The notes: generated by a model from the letters alone, not told the origin. DNA of 10,679 nucleotides from an uncultured Clostridia bacterium (GCA_947167725.1 CAMVJF010000042.1:1-10679), one strand, 5' to 3'; shown: positions 1 to 6,428, counted from the stretch's first letter. Numbers and translations: made by a program.

Positions 1-1455
1 CGTCAGCACGGGCTGGGTAAAGAAGCCGACGGCGCCGTTCTCCTCCTTCTTCTCGGCGAGGTCGAGCTGGATGGCGAAGTTGTGGGCGTTGACGTTCAGC
101 GCGCCGAAGATGTGGAAAGGCTCGCTGAGCACCGCGCGGTTGAGGCTGTCGACGAACTTGATGAGCTTGCGCGAGTTGAAGTTGTAGACGCTTTTGACTT
201 CGTCGCGGCTTGCGGCCGGAACCGGGTCGCCGGTCACAAGGAGCACGTTCTCAATGCCCTCGGCGCTCAGCCCGAGCAGCAGCGCCTGAGTCGCGTTGAG
301 ATTGCGGTCGCGGCAGGTCATGTGCGGGATGGCCTGGATGCCGAGCTCCCGACGGATCTTGCAGGCCATGAGGCTCGAGTCGATGCGCGCACGCGCCACC
401 GGGCAGTCCGCGACGGTGATGACGTCCGCGCCGCTGTCGCGCAGCTCGCGCGCCCCGGCCATGAAGCGGCTGACGTCCGCCTCCGCGGGCGGATCGAGCT
501 CGACGGCGAAGGGGCGGCGCGACGGATCGCACAGCGCGTCCCAGAAGGGATCGTAGCGCTTTTCCTTCTTCTCCCGCGCGCGGCGCTCGGTCGGATAGGG
601 CACATAGGCCGGGACCTTCGAGCGCAGCGCCCGCGCGGCCGCGGCGATATGCTCCGGCGTCGTGCCGCAGCAGCCGCCGACGATCTGCGCGCCGAGGCTG
701 TGGAGGATCGCGATCTGCGCGGCGAAGTATTCCGGGTCGCCGTCGTAGTAGGTGCGGTTGCCTCGCACCGTGGGATAGCCCGCGTTCGGCATGACGGAGA
801 ACAGGCCGTCCACCGCGCCGATATTGCGTTTGAGCTCGACCATCTGGCGGCCGCCGGAAACGCAGTTGAGCCCCACGGCATCGATGTAGGCGTCATCCGC
901 CGCGGCGCGGCAGAGCTCGCCGATCAGCCGTCCGTCGCGGGTGAAGCCGTCGGGCTGGGCGGCGAAGGAGACGAGGACAAAGGCCTCGGGGTCGGCGTTC
1001 TTGATGTACTTCGCGATCTCATGGAGATAGAGCTCGCTGCCGATCGTTTCAAACAGGAAGTGCCGCGCGCCGAGCGCGAGGAACTCCTTGACGATGAAAT
1101 AATATTCTTCGAGCAGGTCCGTATCGTCGCGCGCGTCGATCGGGCCGATGTCCGCGAAAACATAGGCCGAATCGCCGGCGGCGCGGCTCGCGATCAGCCA
1201 GCCCTCGCGCAGGATGGCCGTGCAGTCCTTCTCGGCGAAGTTCTGGCGGTTGGCGCCGTAGGTGTTGGTTTTGATGGCGGCGCAGCCCACCTCGAGATAG
1301 GCGCGGTGGATTGCCTCGACCTCGCCGGGAGCACTCAGGTTCGCCCATTCGCAGTCGCGGTGGCTTGTGCGGTTGCGCGAGGCGTAATAGGTGCCCATGC
1401 CGCCGTCGAAGAGCAGCACGCCGTTTTCCTTGATATAGTTTCTGATCTCTTTCAT
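1..1455 (-). CDS. Bifunctional homocysteine S-methyltransferase / 5,10-methylenetetrahydrofolate reductase (YitJ-type), C-terminus outside window
   Basis: The reading frame is open for 485 codons from the ATG at 1455 and leaves the window at base 1. Residues 1-280 are a homocysteine methyltransferase domain: FDGGMGT near 17-22, NTYGANR at 64-70, and zinc-ligand cysteines C198 (GLNC) and C262/C263 (GGCCGTTP). From about residue 315 a MetF-type domain begins: FAVELDPP with the expected catalytic-region Glu at 319, HMTCRDRN at 378-385, LLVTGDP at 405-411, NVNAH at 454-458 and FFTQPV at 478-483. The MetF domain reduces methylene-THF to methyl-THF with a flavin. The methyltransferase domain moves a methyl group to homocysteine, although its donor in this family is not certain. 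The layout matches B. subtilis YitJ. The start ATG overlaps the metH stop (ATGA, 1452-1455), so translation is probably coupled. About 120-130 C-terminal residues should lie beyond the edge. Confidence 0.93.
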   Translation of the reverse strand, partial: MKEIRNYIKENGVLLFDGGMGTYYASRNRTSHRDCEWANLSAPGEVEAIHRAYLEVGCAAIKTNTYGANRQNFAEKDCTAILREGWLIASRAAGDSAYVFADIGPIDARDDTDLLEEYYFIVKEFLALGARHFLFETIGSELYLHEIAKYIKNADPEAFVLVSFAAQPDGFTRDGRLIGELCRAAADDAYIDAVGLNCVSGGRQMVELKRNIGAVDGLFSVMPNAGYPTVRGNRTYYDGDPEYFAAQIAILHSLGAQIVGGCCGTTPEHIAAAARALRSKVPAYVPYPTERRAREKKEKRYDPFWDALCDPSRRPFAVELDPPAEADVSRFMAGARELRDSGADVITVADCPVARARIDSSLMACKIRRELGIQAIPHMTCRDRNLNATQALLLGLSAEGIENVLLVTGDPVPAASRDEVKSVYNFNSRKLIKFVDSLNRAVLSEPFHIFGALNVNAHNFAIQLDLAEKKEENGAVGFFTQPVLT

Positions 1456-3815
1456 CCCAGCACCTGCTTTGCGATATCCGCGCTCTGTTTGGCGTCCCGT
1501 GCGTAATAGTCCGCGCCGATCTGCGCGGCGTAATCCGCCGTCAGCACCGCCCCGCCGACCATGACGCGGCAGTCATGCCCGCTGCGGCGCAGCGCGGCGA
1601 TGGTCTCGGCCATGCTCGGGACGGTGGTCGTCATCAGCGCCGAGAGCCCGACGAGCCGGATCTCCTCGCGCACCGCGGTCTCGACGATCTTCTCCGGCGG
1701 CACGTCGCGTCCGAGGTCGATCACGGTGTAGCCGTAGTTCTCGAGCACGACGCGCACAATGTTCTTGCCGATATCGTGCAGATCGCCCTGGACGGTCGCA
1801 AGCAGGATCTTGCCCTTTGAGAGCTTCTGTCCGCCGCGCCTGGCGATGCTTTTCTTGACGATCTCGAAGCCCTCGCAGGCCGCGTTCGCGGCGTTGATGA
1901 GCTGCGGAAGGAAGATCTCCCCGCGCTCGTAGCGCTCGCCCACCCGGTCGAGCGCCGGGATCAGCAGATGGTCCACGACCTCGAGCTCGCTCATGCTCTC
2001 GAGCGCGCGGCGCGTCAGCTCCGCGGTCTCCTGCCTGAGGCCGCGCATCACGCTCCCGGCAATCGTCATCTCGCGCGGCGCCTTGTCCTCCTCCGCCCGC
2101 TTCTGCGCCTCGGGAGAGGCAAAGCGACGGATATAGGCCTCGCTGTCCCGGTCCTCGCCGGAGAGCACGCGGAAGGCCGCGACCGCGTCCATGATGGCGC
2201 GCTGGTTGGGATTGATGATCGGCAGGTCCAGCCCCGCGTAGAGCGCCTGGGTGAGGAAGCTCGCGGTGATCGTCTCGCGCGAGGGAAGGCCGAAGGAGAT
2301 ATTGCTCACGCCGAGCACGGTGTGCAGCCCCAGCTCCTCCGTGACGCAGCGCACGGCGCGCAGCGTCTCGGCCGCCTGTTCCTGCTGGGCGGAGACCGTG
2401 AGCGTGAGGCAGTCGATGAACACGTCCTCCGCCGGGATGCCGTAAGACAGCGCGGCGTCGCGGATGCGGCGGGCGACGGCGGTTCTCGCCTCCCAGCTCT
2501 GCGGGATGCCCGTCTCGTCCATGCACAGGCCGATCACGGCCGCGCCGTATTTTTTGCACAGCGGCAGGATGCTCTCGAGCACCGCCGCCTTGCCGTTGAC
2601 GGAGTTGACGATCGCCTTGCCGTTATAGATCCGCAGTCCGGCCTCGAGCGCGGCGGGATCGGAGGAGTCGAGCTGCAGCGGCAGATCGCAGACCTCCTGG
2701 ATCGCCCGTACGGTATCGCGCATCATCGCGCGCTCGTCGAGGCCCGGGAGGCCCACGTTCACGTCGAGGATATCCGCCCCGGCCTCCTGCTGTTCGATGG
2801 CGCGCGCGGCGATATAGTCGAGATCGCGCTCGCGCAGCGCCTGCTGGAAGCGGGGCTTGCCGGTGGGATTGATGCGCTCTCCGATCACCCGTACGCCGCC
2901 GAGCTCCGCGACCGCCGTCGCCGAGCACACGCCGCGGCGCGGGGGCGCCGTCCTCTTCGCGGGGCGCAGCTCCCGCGTCACTTCACTCAGCGCGCGGATG
3001 AAGTCCGGCGTCGTGCCGCAGCAGCCGCCGAGCAGACAGGCCCCGAGCGCCGGAGCGTCGCGCATCACGGAGGCGAAGTCCCCGGGCGTGACGGCATAGG
3101 CCCCCGTGGCCGGATCGGGCAGCCCGGCGTTGGGCTTTACGATCAGCGGCAGATCGGTCCATTCGCGCAGCTCCCGCAGCAGCGCGAGCTGTTCGCGCGG
3201 GCCGAGCCCGCAGTTGAAGCCGAGCGCGTCGACGCCGAGGCCGGAGAGCGTCAGCGCCATGGTGGGCACGGTCACGCCGACGAAGCTGCGGCCGCTCGCC
3301 TCGAAGGTCATCGTGACCCACACGGGCAGGCTGCAGTTCTCCTTTGCTGCGAGGACGGCTGCGCGCACCTCGGCAAGGTCGCTCATCGTCTCGATGACGA
3401 CGAGGTCCGCCCCGGCCTCCGCTCCCGCCGTGATCATTTCCCGGAAGGTCTCGTAGGCGTCGTCGAAGCTGAGGTCGCCCAGCGGCTCGAGCAGACGGCC
3501 GATCGGCCCGATATCGAGCGCGACAAGGGTGTCCTCCTTCGCTGCCGCACGTGCGCAGCGCACGCCCGCGGCGCAGAGCTCGGCCGCGTCGTGGCCGCAG
3601 CCTGCGATCTTGTAACGGTTCGCGCCGAAGGTATTCGTGTAGATGACGCGGCTGCCCGCTTCGACGTAGCGGCGGTGAACGGCGCTCACGCGCCCCGGCT
3701 GCGTCAGGTTCCACAGCTCCGGCAGCTCGCCGGCGCGCAGCCCCTCGGCCTGGAGCATCGTGCCCATCGCGCCGTCGAGGATCACGATTTCAGAATAATC
3801 CACAGCTTTTCCCAT
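1452..3815 (-). CDS. metH: Cobalamin-dependent methionine synthase MetH, short form without activation domain
   Basis: This 787-aa protein transfers the methyl group of methyl-THF through methylcobalamin to homocysteine. Domains in order: homocysteine-binding barrel (about 1-285; DGAMGTM at 14-20, zinc ligands C202, C265, C266 in GGCCGTTP); pterin-binding barrel (about 305-560; IGERINPTGK at 311-320, DVNVGLPG at 351-358, SVNGK at 405-409); four-helix B12 cap (about 585-660); and a Rossmann B12 domain with DLHDIGKN at 678-685, in which H680 is the expected lower cobalt ligand. The protein ends right after the B12 domain. The roughly 330-residue AdoMet activation module of E. coli MetH (about 1,227 aa) is absent, and its role is taken by the gene directly upstream, which it overlaps by 26 bases. 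The ATG at 3815 has GGA placed almost against it. An in-frame GTG at 3803, better spaced from the same purine run, is an alternative start. Confidence 0.95.
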   Translation of the reverse strand: MGKAVDYSEIVILDGAMGTMLQAEGLRAGELPELWNLTQPGRVSAVHRRYVEAGSRVIYTNTFGANRYKIAGCGHDAAELCAAGVRCARAAAKEDTLVALDIGPIGRLLEPLGDLSFDDAYETFREMITAGAEAGADLVVIETMSDLAEVRAAVLAAKENCSLPVWVTMTFEASGRSFVGVTVPTMALTLSGLGVDALGFNCGLGPREQLALLRELREWTDLPLIVKPNAGLPDPATGAYAVTPGDFASVMRDAPALGACLLGGCCGTTPDFIRALSEVTRELRPAKRTAPPRRGVCSATAVAELGGVRVIGERINPTGKPRFQQALRERDLDYIAARAIEQQEAGADILDVNVGLPGLDERAMMRDTVRAIQEVCDLPLQLDSSDPAALEAGLRIYNGKAIVNSVNGKAAVLESILPLCKKYGAAVIGLCMDETGIPQSWEARTAVARRIRDAALSYGIPAEDVFIDCLTLTVSAQQEQAAETLRAVRCVTEELGLHTVLGVSNISFGLPSRETITASFLTQALYAGLDLPIINPNQRAIMDAVAAFRVLSGEDRDSEAYIRRFASPEAQKRAEEDKAPREMTIAGSVMRGLRQETAELTRRALESMSELEVVDHLLIPALDRVGERYERGEIFLPQLINAANAACEGFEIVKKSIARRGGQKLSKGKILLATVQGDLHDIGKNIVRVVLENYGYTVIDLGRDVPPEKIVETAVREEIRLVGLSALMTTTVPSMAETIAALRRSGHDCRVMVGGAVLTADYAAQIGADYYARDAKQSADIAKQVLG

Positions 3816-4461
3816 CCTTTCGAAACGCGCAGCTCTCCCGGCGCGGGCAGCTCGCGCAGCCGCCGCCTCTCCGCGGCTGGGGCCGGTCGGACACGCCGAC
3901 GAGCGCCGTCACGGATTTCTGCGGCAGCATCAGACAGCTCTCCGAGAGGCTGACGCCGATGCGGCGGCTCACGTCCAGCGCCCGAAAAAAAGGGATCTGG
4001 TCCGTGAGCGGCATATCGCCGTAGCCGGGAGAAAAGCGCTCGGTCAGATGCGCGGGCGCGAGCACGGCGGCGAGGTCGGCGCAGAGATTGTCGCAGACGT
4101 TCTCGATCGCGGCGCTGCCGGCCGCGTCGAGGAGCATGGCCTCGGCCATATCCCGGCTCCGGGCGCGGCGGGAAAGGGCGTCGGCCTCCGCGCCGAGGGT
4201 CGCGGCCATCAGGATCACGCTTTTGCAGTCCGCGAGCAGGACGCGGATATCCTCCCCGCCCGGGCGGTAGGCGCAGCCGGAGAGCGTGCCGTCCGGGAGC
4301 AGGTCGAAGAGCCTCCACACCGCGCGCGGCCGCGCCGTTTGCATCATACGCTCCGTGCAGCGCGCGATCTGCTCGCTCTCCGCCTCAGACAGCTCGCCGC
4401 CCCGGTAGCTCAGATAACGCAGCAGCTCCGCGCGGTCGATCCGCGTCAGCCGTGCTTCCAT
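3790..4461 (-). CDS. Stand-alone methionine synthase reactivation protein (MetH activation domain)
   Basis: This 223-aa protein resembles the C-terminal activation domain of MetH, which reductively methylates inactive cob(II)alamin with AdoMet. The AdoMet-binding signature RxxxGY is present as RFSPGYGD (R142, G146, Y147). SLSESCLMLPQKSV at 171-184 fits the domain's conserved core. A separate reactivation protein encoded beside a short MetH is known from Thermotoga maritima (TM0269). I chose the ATG at 4461 because a GGGAGGGGGCGGAG ribosome site lies just before it. The frame stays open upstream to 4566, but that extension would run back through the promoter and terminator. The C-terminus has four cysteines (C202, C205, C211, C220) in a CxxCx5Cx8C pattern that could bind metal; this is inference. 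It is the first gene of the operon. Confidence 0.88.
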   Translation of the reverse strand: MEARLTRIDRAELLRYLSYRGGELSEAESEQIARCTERMMQTARPRAVWRLFDLLPDGTLSGCAYRPGGEDIRVLLADCKSVILMAATLGAEADALSRRARSRDMAEAMLLDAAGSAAIENVCDNLCADLAAVLAPAHLTERFSPGYGDMPLTDQIPFFRALDVSRRIGVSLSESCLMLPQKSVTALVGVSDRPQPRRGGGCASCPRRESCAFRKDGKSCGLF

Positions 4462-4510
4462 CTCTCCGCCCCCTCCCGTCGTGCGTACAGCGGCACAGTA
4501 TAATAAAATA

Positions 4511-4539
4511 ATTATAAAAAAACCGCGGGGGCTTGTCAA
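4511..4539 (-). promoter_or_regulatory. Consensus sigma-A promoter of the metH operon
   Basis: On the minus strand TTGACA (4539-4534) is followed by exactly 17 bases and TATAAT (4516-4511), a perfect match to the housekeeping consensus. The predicted start near 4504 leaves a leader of only about 43 nt before the ATG at 4461, too short for a SAM (S-box) or cobalamin riboswitch. The -35 box lies in the loop of a terminator hairpin and the -10 overlaps its T-run. Confidence 0.85.
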
Positions 4540-4549
4540 TTCCCCCCGC
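4516..4549 (-). terminator. Rho-independent terminator of the 51-aa gene
   Basis: On the minus strand GCGGGGG (4549-4543) pairs with CCCCCGC (4531-4525) around an 11-nt loop. Two G and then seven T (4522-4516) follow. It lies 28 bases behind the stop of the small gene at 4577-4732. The stem-loop also contains the -35 box of the following operon. Confidence 0.8.
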
Positions 4550-4576
4550 ATGAAGGCGGCAGGCACCGGCCGATCC

Positions 4577-4732
4577 TCAGCCCTCGTCCTCCGTCCCCTC
4601 GATATACAGCTCCTCGGCGTCCCGCTGCGCGCCGATCAGGATCGCTTTGGCACGCGCCGCGTCGCCGCGCTCCAGCGCCTCGATCGCAGCGGTGATGCGA
4701 TGAAAGAGCAGGCAATACATTTTCCTGAACAT
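4577..4732 (-). CDS. Small helical protein of unknown function, 51 aa
   Basis: The frame runs from ATG at 4732 to TGA at 4577 and encodes 51 residues. The N-terminus is MFRKMYCLLFHRIT, followed by a predicted amphipathic helical stretch (AAIEALERGDAARAKAIL) and an acidic tail ending GTEDEG. There is no signal peptide or clear membrane helix. A GGAG ribosome site (4741-4738) lies 5 nt before the start. A near-consensus promoter lies upstream and a clear terminator downstream, so it is a complete single-gene unit. It is divergent from the ribbon-helix-helix gene and shares its operator region, which suggests joint control. The pattern of helix, Gly-Asp turn and helix with many Ala, Glu and Arg suggests a small helical hairpin. 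I do not recognise a family and propose no function. Confidence 0.78.
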   Translation of the reverse strand: MFRKMYCLLFHRITAAIEALERGDAARAKAILIGAQRDAEELYIEGTEDEG

Positions 4733-4756
4733 TTTTTCTCCGTTTATGCGTCATTG

Positions 4757-4786
4757 TTGCGTCATTTTCCCTTTCGACTATATAAT
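4757..4786 (+). promoter_or_regulatory. Promoter of the ribbon-helix-helix gene
   Basis: A perfect TATAAT at 4781-4786 has a weak -35, TTGCGT at 4757-4762, 18 bases upstream. The -10 shares two bases with the -10 of the divergent promoter on the other strand, so the two promoters probably compete. TGACGC-type boxes overlap both the -35 and the -10. Confidence 0.6.
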
Positions 4787-4805
4787 GACGCTAAACTTTT
4801 GTCAA
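4777..4805 (-). promoter_or_regulatory. Promoter of the 51-aa gene
   Basis: On the minus strand TTGACA (4805-4800) and TATAGT (4782-4777) are separated by 17 bases; only one base differs from consensus. Transcription would start near 4770, about 38 nt before the ATG. The spacer contains one TGACGC-type box, and two more lie in the leader. Confidence 0.75.
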
Positions 4806-4829
4806 CACTTCGTCATGGAGGTTGGCATT

Positions 4830-5000
4830 ATGACAGACAACAAATCCCGCTTTACGCTTCGCGTGGAGCCGGAGCTGCTGGAGAAGCTCGGCTATGTTGC
4901 GGAATACGAGGGCCGTACCAAGAATCGGGAGCTGGAACAGCTGATCAAGCGCCGCATCCGCGAATTCGAGGCCGAACACGGAGAGATCCCGACGCCGTAA
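4830..5000 (+). CDS. Arc-like ribbon-helix-helix DNA-binding protein, 56 aa
   Basis: This is a 56-aa protein starting at ATG 4830, behind GGAGG at 4817-4821 (8-nt spacing). Residues 6-12 (SRFTLRV) form the expected DNA-contacting beta strand. PELLEKLGYVAEYEG makes helix A, and TKNRELEQLIKRRIREFEAEH makes helix B, with N-R-E-L at the turn. This is the standard Arc / MetJ-like RHH layout, and such proteins act as dimers on short repeated half-sites. The frame is open upstream to 4746, but that extension would run through the promoter and operator. It is divergent from the 51-aa gene and probably autoregulated. No toxin-like gene follows it; the next gene is convergent. Confidence 0.85.
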   Translation: MTDNKSRFTLRVEPELLEKLGYVAEYEGRTKNRELEQLIKRRIREFEAEHGEIPTP

Positions 5001-5035
5001 CGGCGCGGCAGCCGCGAAACACGAGCGATCAATGC

Positions 5036-5070
5036 CGGAAGAGCCGCCCCCGACGGGGGCGGCTCTTCCG
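5036..5070. terminator. Long GC-rich hairpin between convergent genes (bidirectional terminator candidate)
   Basis: A perfect 16-bp stem (5036-5051 with 5055-5070) closes on a 3-nt loop, GAC. It lies between the stops of the RHH gene (5000) and the radical SAM gene (5122), so it could stop transcription from both sides. It has no proper T-run on either side. The same AGAGCC...GGCTCT hairpin recurs at 6400-6428 and 6778-6820, so it belongs to a repeat family. Confidence 0.6.
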
Positions 5071-5121
5071 TGTTAGTTCGCGCAAAAGCACACCGGCAGA
5101 GAACTCGACAAAAATGAATTG

Positions 5122-6123
5122 TTAAGCTCTTCTGCTACCAGACTGCCGCTCATCTGTTACATCGTATACTTGGATATCATGGTCTTGGGCATACTGTGTG
5201 CGGTAATGATAGTAAAGATCCCTGATGCGGTATAGTTTTTCACTGTTCGGATCACCGTAAATCTCTGCCAACTCCTGAAAACTTGGAAATGATGAATAAT
5301 AGTTATCATCAAGCTTTTCGATTTCTCGAATGATCGACATGACGTCCCGGTTTTCATAGGCATCAATATTGTCAGCCCGAAGGGCGATCAAGACCGTCCG
5401 TTGTGTATCATGAACAGGTTCCGAATCACGGAGCCAGTCTCTTTCCGTGCGGTAGAGCGTTCTGTTCAGCAGTTTTTGTGTTTCTTCTGAAAGCTCCAGA
5501 AATCCTTCCATGCCGAGCCTCACATCTCGGAGCAGTTTCCCGCGTCCTTCCTCGTGCGGGATGGTCAGAAACACTTTTTCGCTTCCACTCTTTTGAAGAA
5601 CGCTGACCAGATCATCGACCTCGTGAACGTTCTCATCCGTCAGCGGTATCCCTGTTGTAAAAGGAAGTTGGGACGCTTTTGCGGCCCGCATCATCCTCAG
5701 ATTCAGTTCAAAATCGCCTTTTCTTCCTGCAAAGCGGTCATGATAGTCCGAAAGGCCGTAAAGAGTAAAATTCAACTGCTTTATTCCTTCGTCATGCAGC
5801 ATTTCCATCAGCTCAATGCATTCCGTGTCGTCGCGCATTTTCATGCCGTCACACTGCAGGAAATCTGCTGTCGGTCCTCCCAGCCTGCGAAGGGTGCGAA
5901 TGGCGCCCTTAAGGTCGGTGTGCTCCATCGAATATCCGAAAGAAAACCCTCTTTTGATCTCCGGTTGCCGCTCTCTCAGCTCATCCAACAATCGTTCCGC
6001 TAACCTGACGCTGCGATCCCAGTCAGCTCCTTCAACCTTCCCATTCCATGATAAAAGACAGTACCTGCAATAATTGCAGCAAGGCACACATAAGCTATGA
6101 ATCAATACAGATGTTGTTTTCAT
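5122..6123 (-). CDS. Radical SAM protein of unknown function
   Basis: This 333-aa protein has an N-terminal cysteine cluster LCVPCCNYCRYC. C15, C19 and C22 give the CxxxCxxC motif that binds the radical-SAM 4Fe-4S cluster; C12 and C16 are extra. SFGYSMEHTD (61-70), LQCDGMKMRDD (89-99), LNFTLYGLSDYHDRFAGRKG (117-136) and PFTTGIPLTDENV (154-166) read as successive strands of a partial TIM barrel. The C-terminal 130 residues are charged and contain no cysteine, so there is no SPASM or Twitch cluster domain. I chose the ATG at 6123 because GGGGGAA lies 7 nt before it; the frame is open to 6147. Base composition is lower in GC than the flanks (27 of 60 in 5701-5760, against 42 of 60 in 2701-2760), which suggests transfer. 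It is a single-gene unit with no obvious substrate peptide gene beside it. Substrate and reaction are unknown. Confidence 0.85.
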   Translation of the reverse strand: MKTTSVLIHSLCVPCCNYCRYCLLSWNGKVEGADWDRSVRLAERLLDELRERQPEIKRGFSFGYSMEHTDLKGAIRTLRRLGGPTADFLQCDGMKMRDDTECIELMEMLHDEGIKQLNFTLYGLSDYHDRFAGRKGDFELNLRMMRAAKASQLPFTTGIPLTDENVHEVDDLVSVLQKSGSEKVFLTIPHEEGRGKLLRDVRLGMEGFLELSEETQKLLNRTLYRTERDWLRDSEPVHDTQRTVLIALRADNIDAYENRDVMSIIREIEKLDDNYYSSFPSFQELAEIYGDPNSEKLYRIRDLYYHYRTQYAQDHDIQVYDVTDERQSGSRRA

Positions 6124-6170
6124 AATAAGATTCCCCCGACAAATCACGGTCTATTGAGATGATTGAGATG

Positions 6171-6199
6171 ATTATACACTATCCGCCCCGGCCGAACAA
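6171..6199 (-). promoter_or_regulatory. Probable promoter of the radical SAM gene
   Basis: On the minus strand a perfect TATAAT (6176-6171) has a weak -35, TTGTTC (6199-6194), 17 bases upstream. Just downstream, where the transcript would begin, ATTGAGATG (plus strand) is repeated in tandem at 6153-6161 and 6162-6170. Confidence 0.55.
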
Positions 6200-6243
6200 C
6201 AAGAAAACCTCCCTTGTCCTGCAGATAAAAGAGGTTCCTTTTC

Positions 6244-6428
6244 TGGCACGCCGTAAGGGATTCGCATGCATTTCTTTTTCGCCGCGCGGGTGGCGAAAAA
6301 GAAATAAATGTATCGACCAGTTTTTGAACTGGTCGATGAAAGCCCCACCGGGGCTTTCGGACATGATTCGAATCCCTTACTTCTGCTGAAATGTGCCAGA
6401 AGAGCCACCCCTGATGGGGGCGGCTCTT
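6244..6428. repeat. 185-bp structured repeat, copy 1, carrying a tRNA-Arg 3'-end sequence
   Basis: This matches 6629-6813 at a constant offset of 385 bases with three differences. It begins with sequence identical to the 3' end of the neighbouring tRNA-Arg: 24 bases, 6241-6264, equal 6812-6835. Inside are an outer inverted repeat (GTAAGGGATTCG 6253-6264 with CGAATCCCTTAC 6369-6380) enclosing three hairpins: 13 bp at 6271-6283/6292-6304, 11 bp at 6312-6322/6327-6337 and 9 bp at 6338-6346/6350-6358. It ends in a terminator-like hairpin at 6400-6428 followed by TT. No credible coding sequence is present. Confidence 0.9.

Larger units (their letters stand above)
4747..4816. promoter_or_regulatory. 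Putative operator: four TGACGC-type half-sites between divergent genes
   Basis: TGCGTCATT occurs at 4747-4755 and again at 4758-4766, a direct repeat with an 11-base period. The inverse, AATGACGC, lies at 4784-4791, and a shorter CGTCAT lies at 4811-4816. Boxes 2 and 3 are symmetrical about base 4775, the midpoint of the overlapping promoters. Arc/MetJ-type regulators bind arrays of short half-sites, so the neighbouring RHH protein is the natural candidate. That link is inference; the repeats themselves are plain in the sequence. Confidence 0.65.

Noticed and set aside
82..1506. A 474-codon plus-strand frame opposite the HMT/MTHFR gene
   Set aside because: It is antisense to a well-supported gene and has no recognisable domain or ribosome site.
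1968..3953. A 661-codon open frame on the plus strand opposite metH
   Set aside because: It lies wholly antisense to metH, whose domains and motifs are complete. The product is low-complexity, rich in Arg, Ala, Asp and Glu, as expected from the reverse of high-GC coding DNA.
4577..5000. Toxin-antitoxin module made of the RHH protein and the 51-aa protein
   Set aside because: The genes are divergent rather than co-directional, each has its own promoter, and the 51-aa protein has no toxin-family feature. Divergent regulation fits better.
4481..5125. A 214-codon plus-strand frame across the 51-aa gene, operator and RHH gene
   Set aside because: It crosses the terminator, the promoters and the RHH gene in another frame and has no domain signal.
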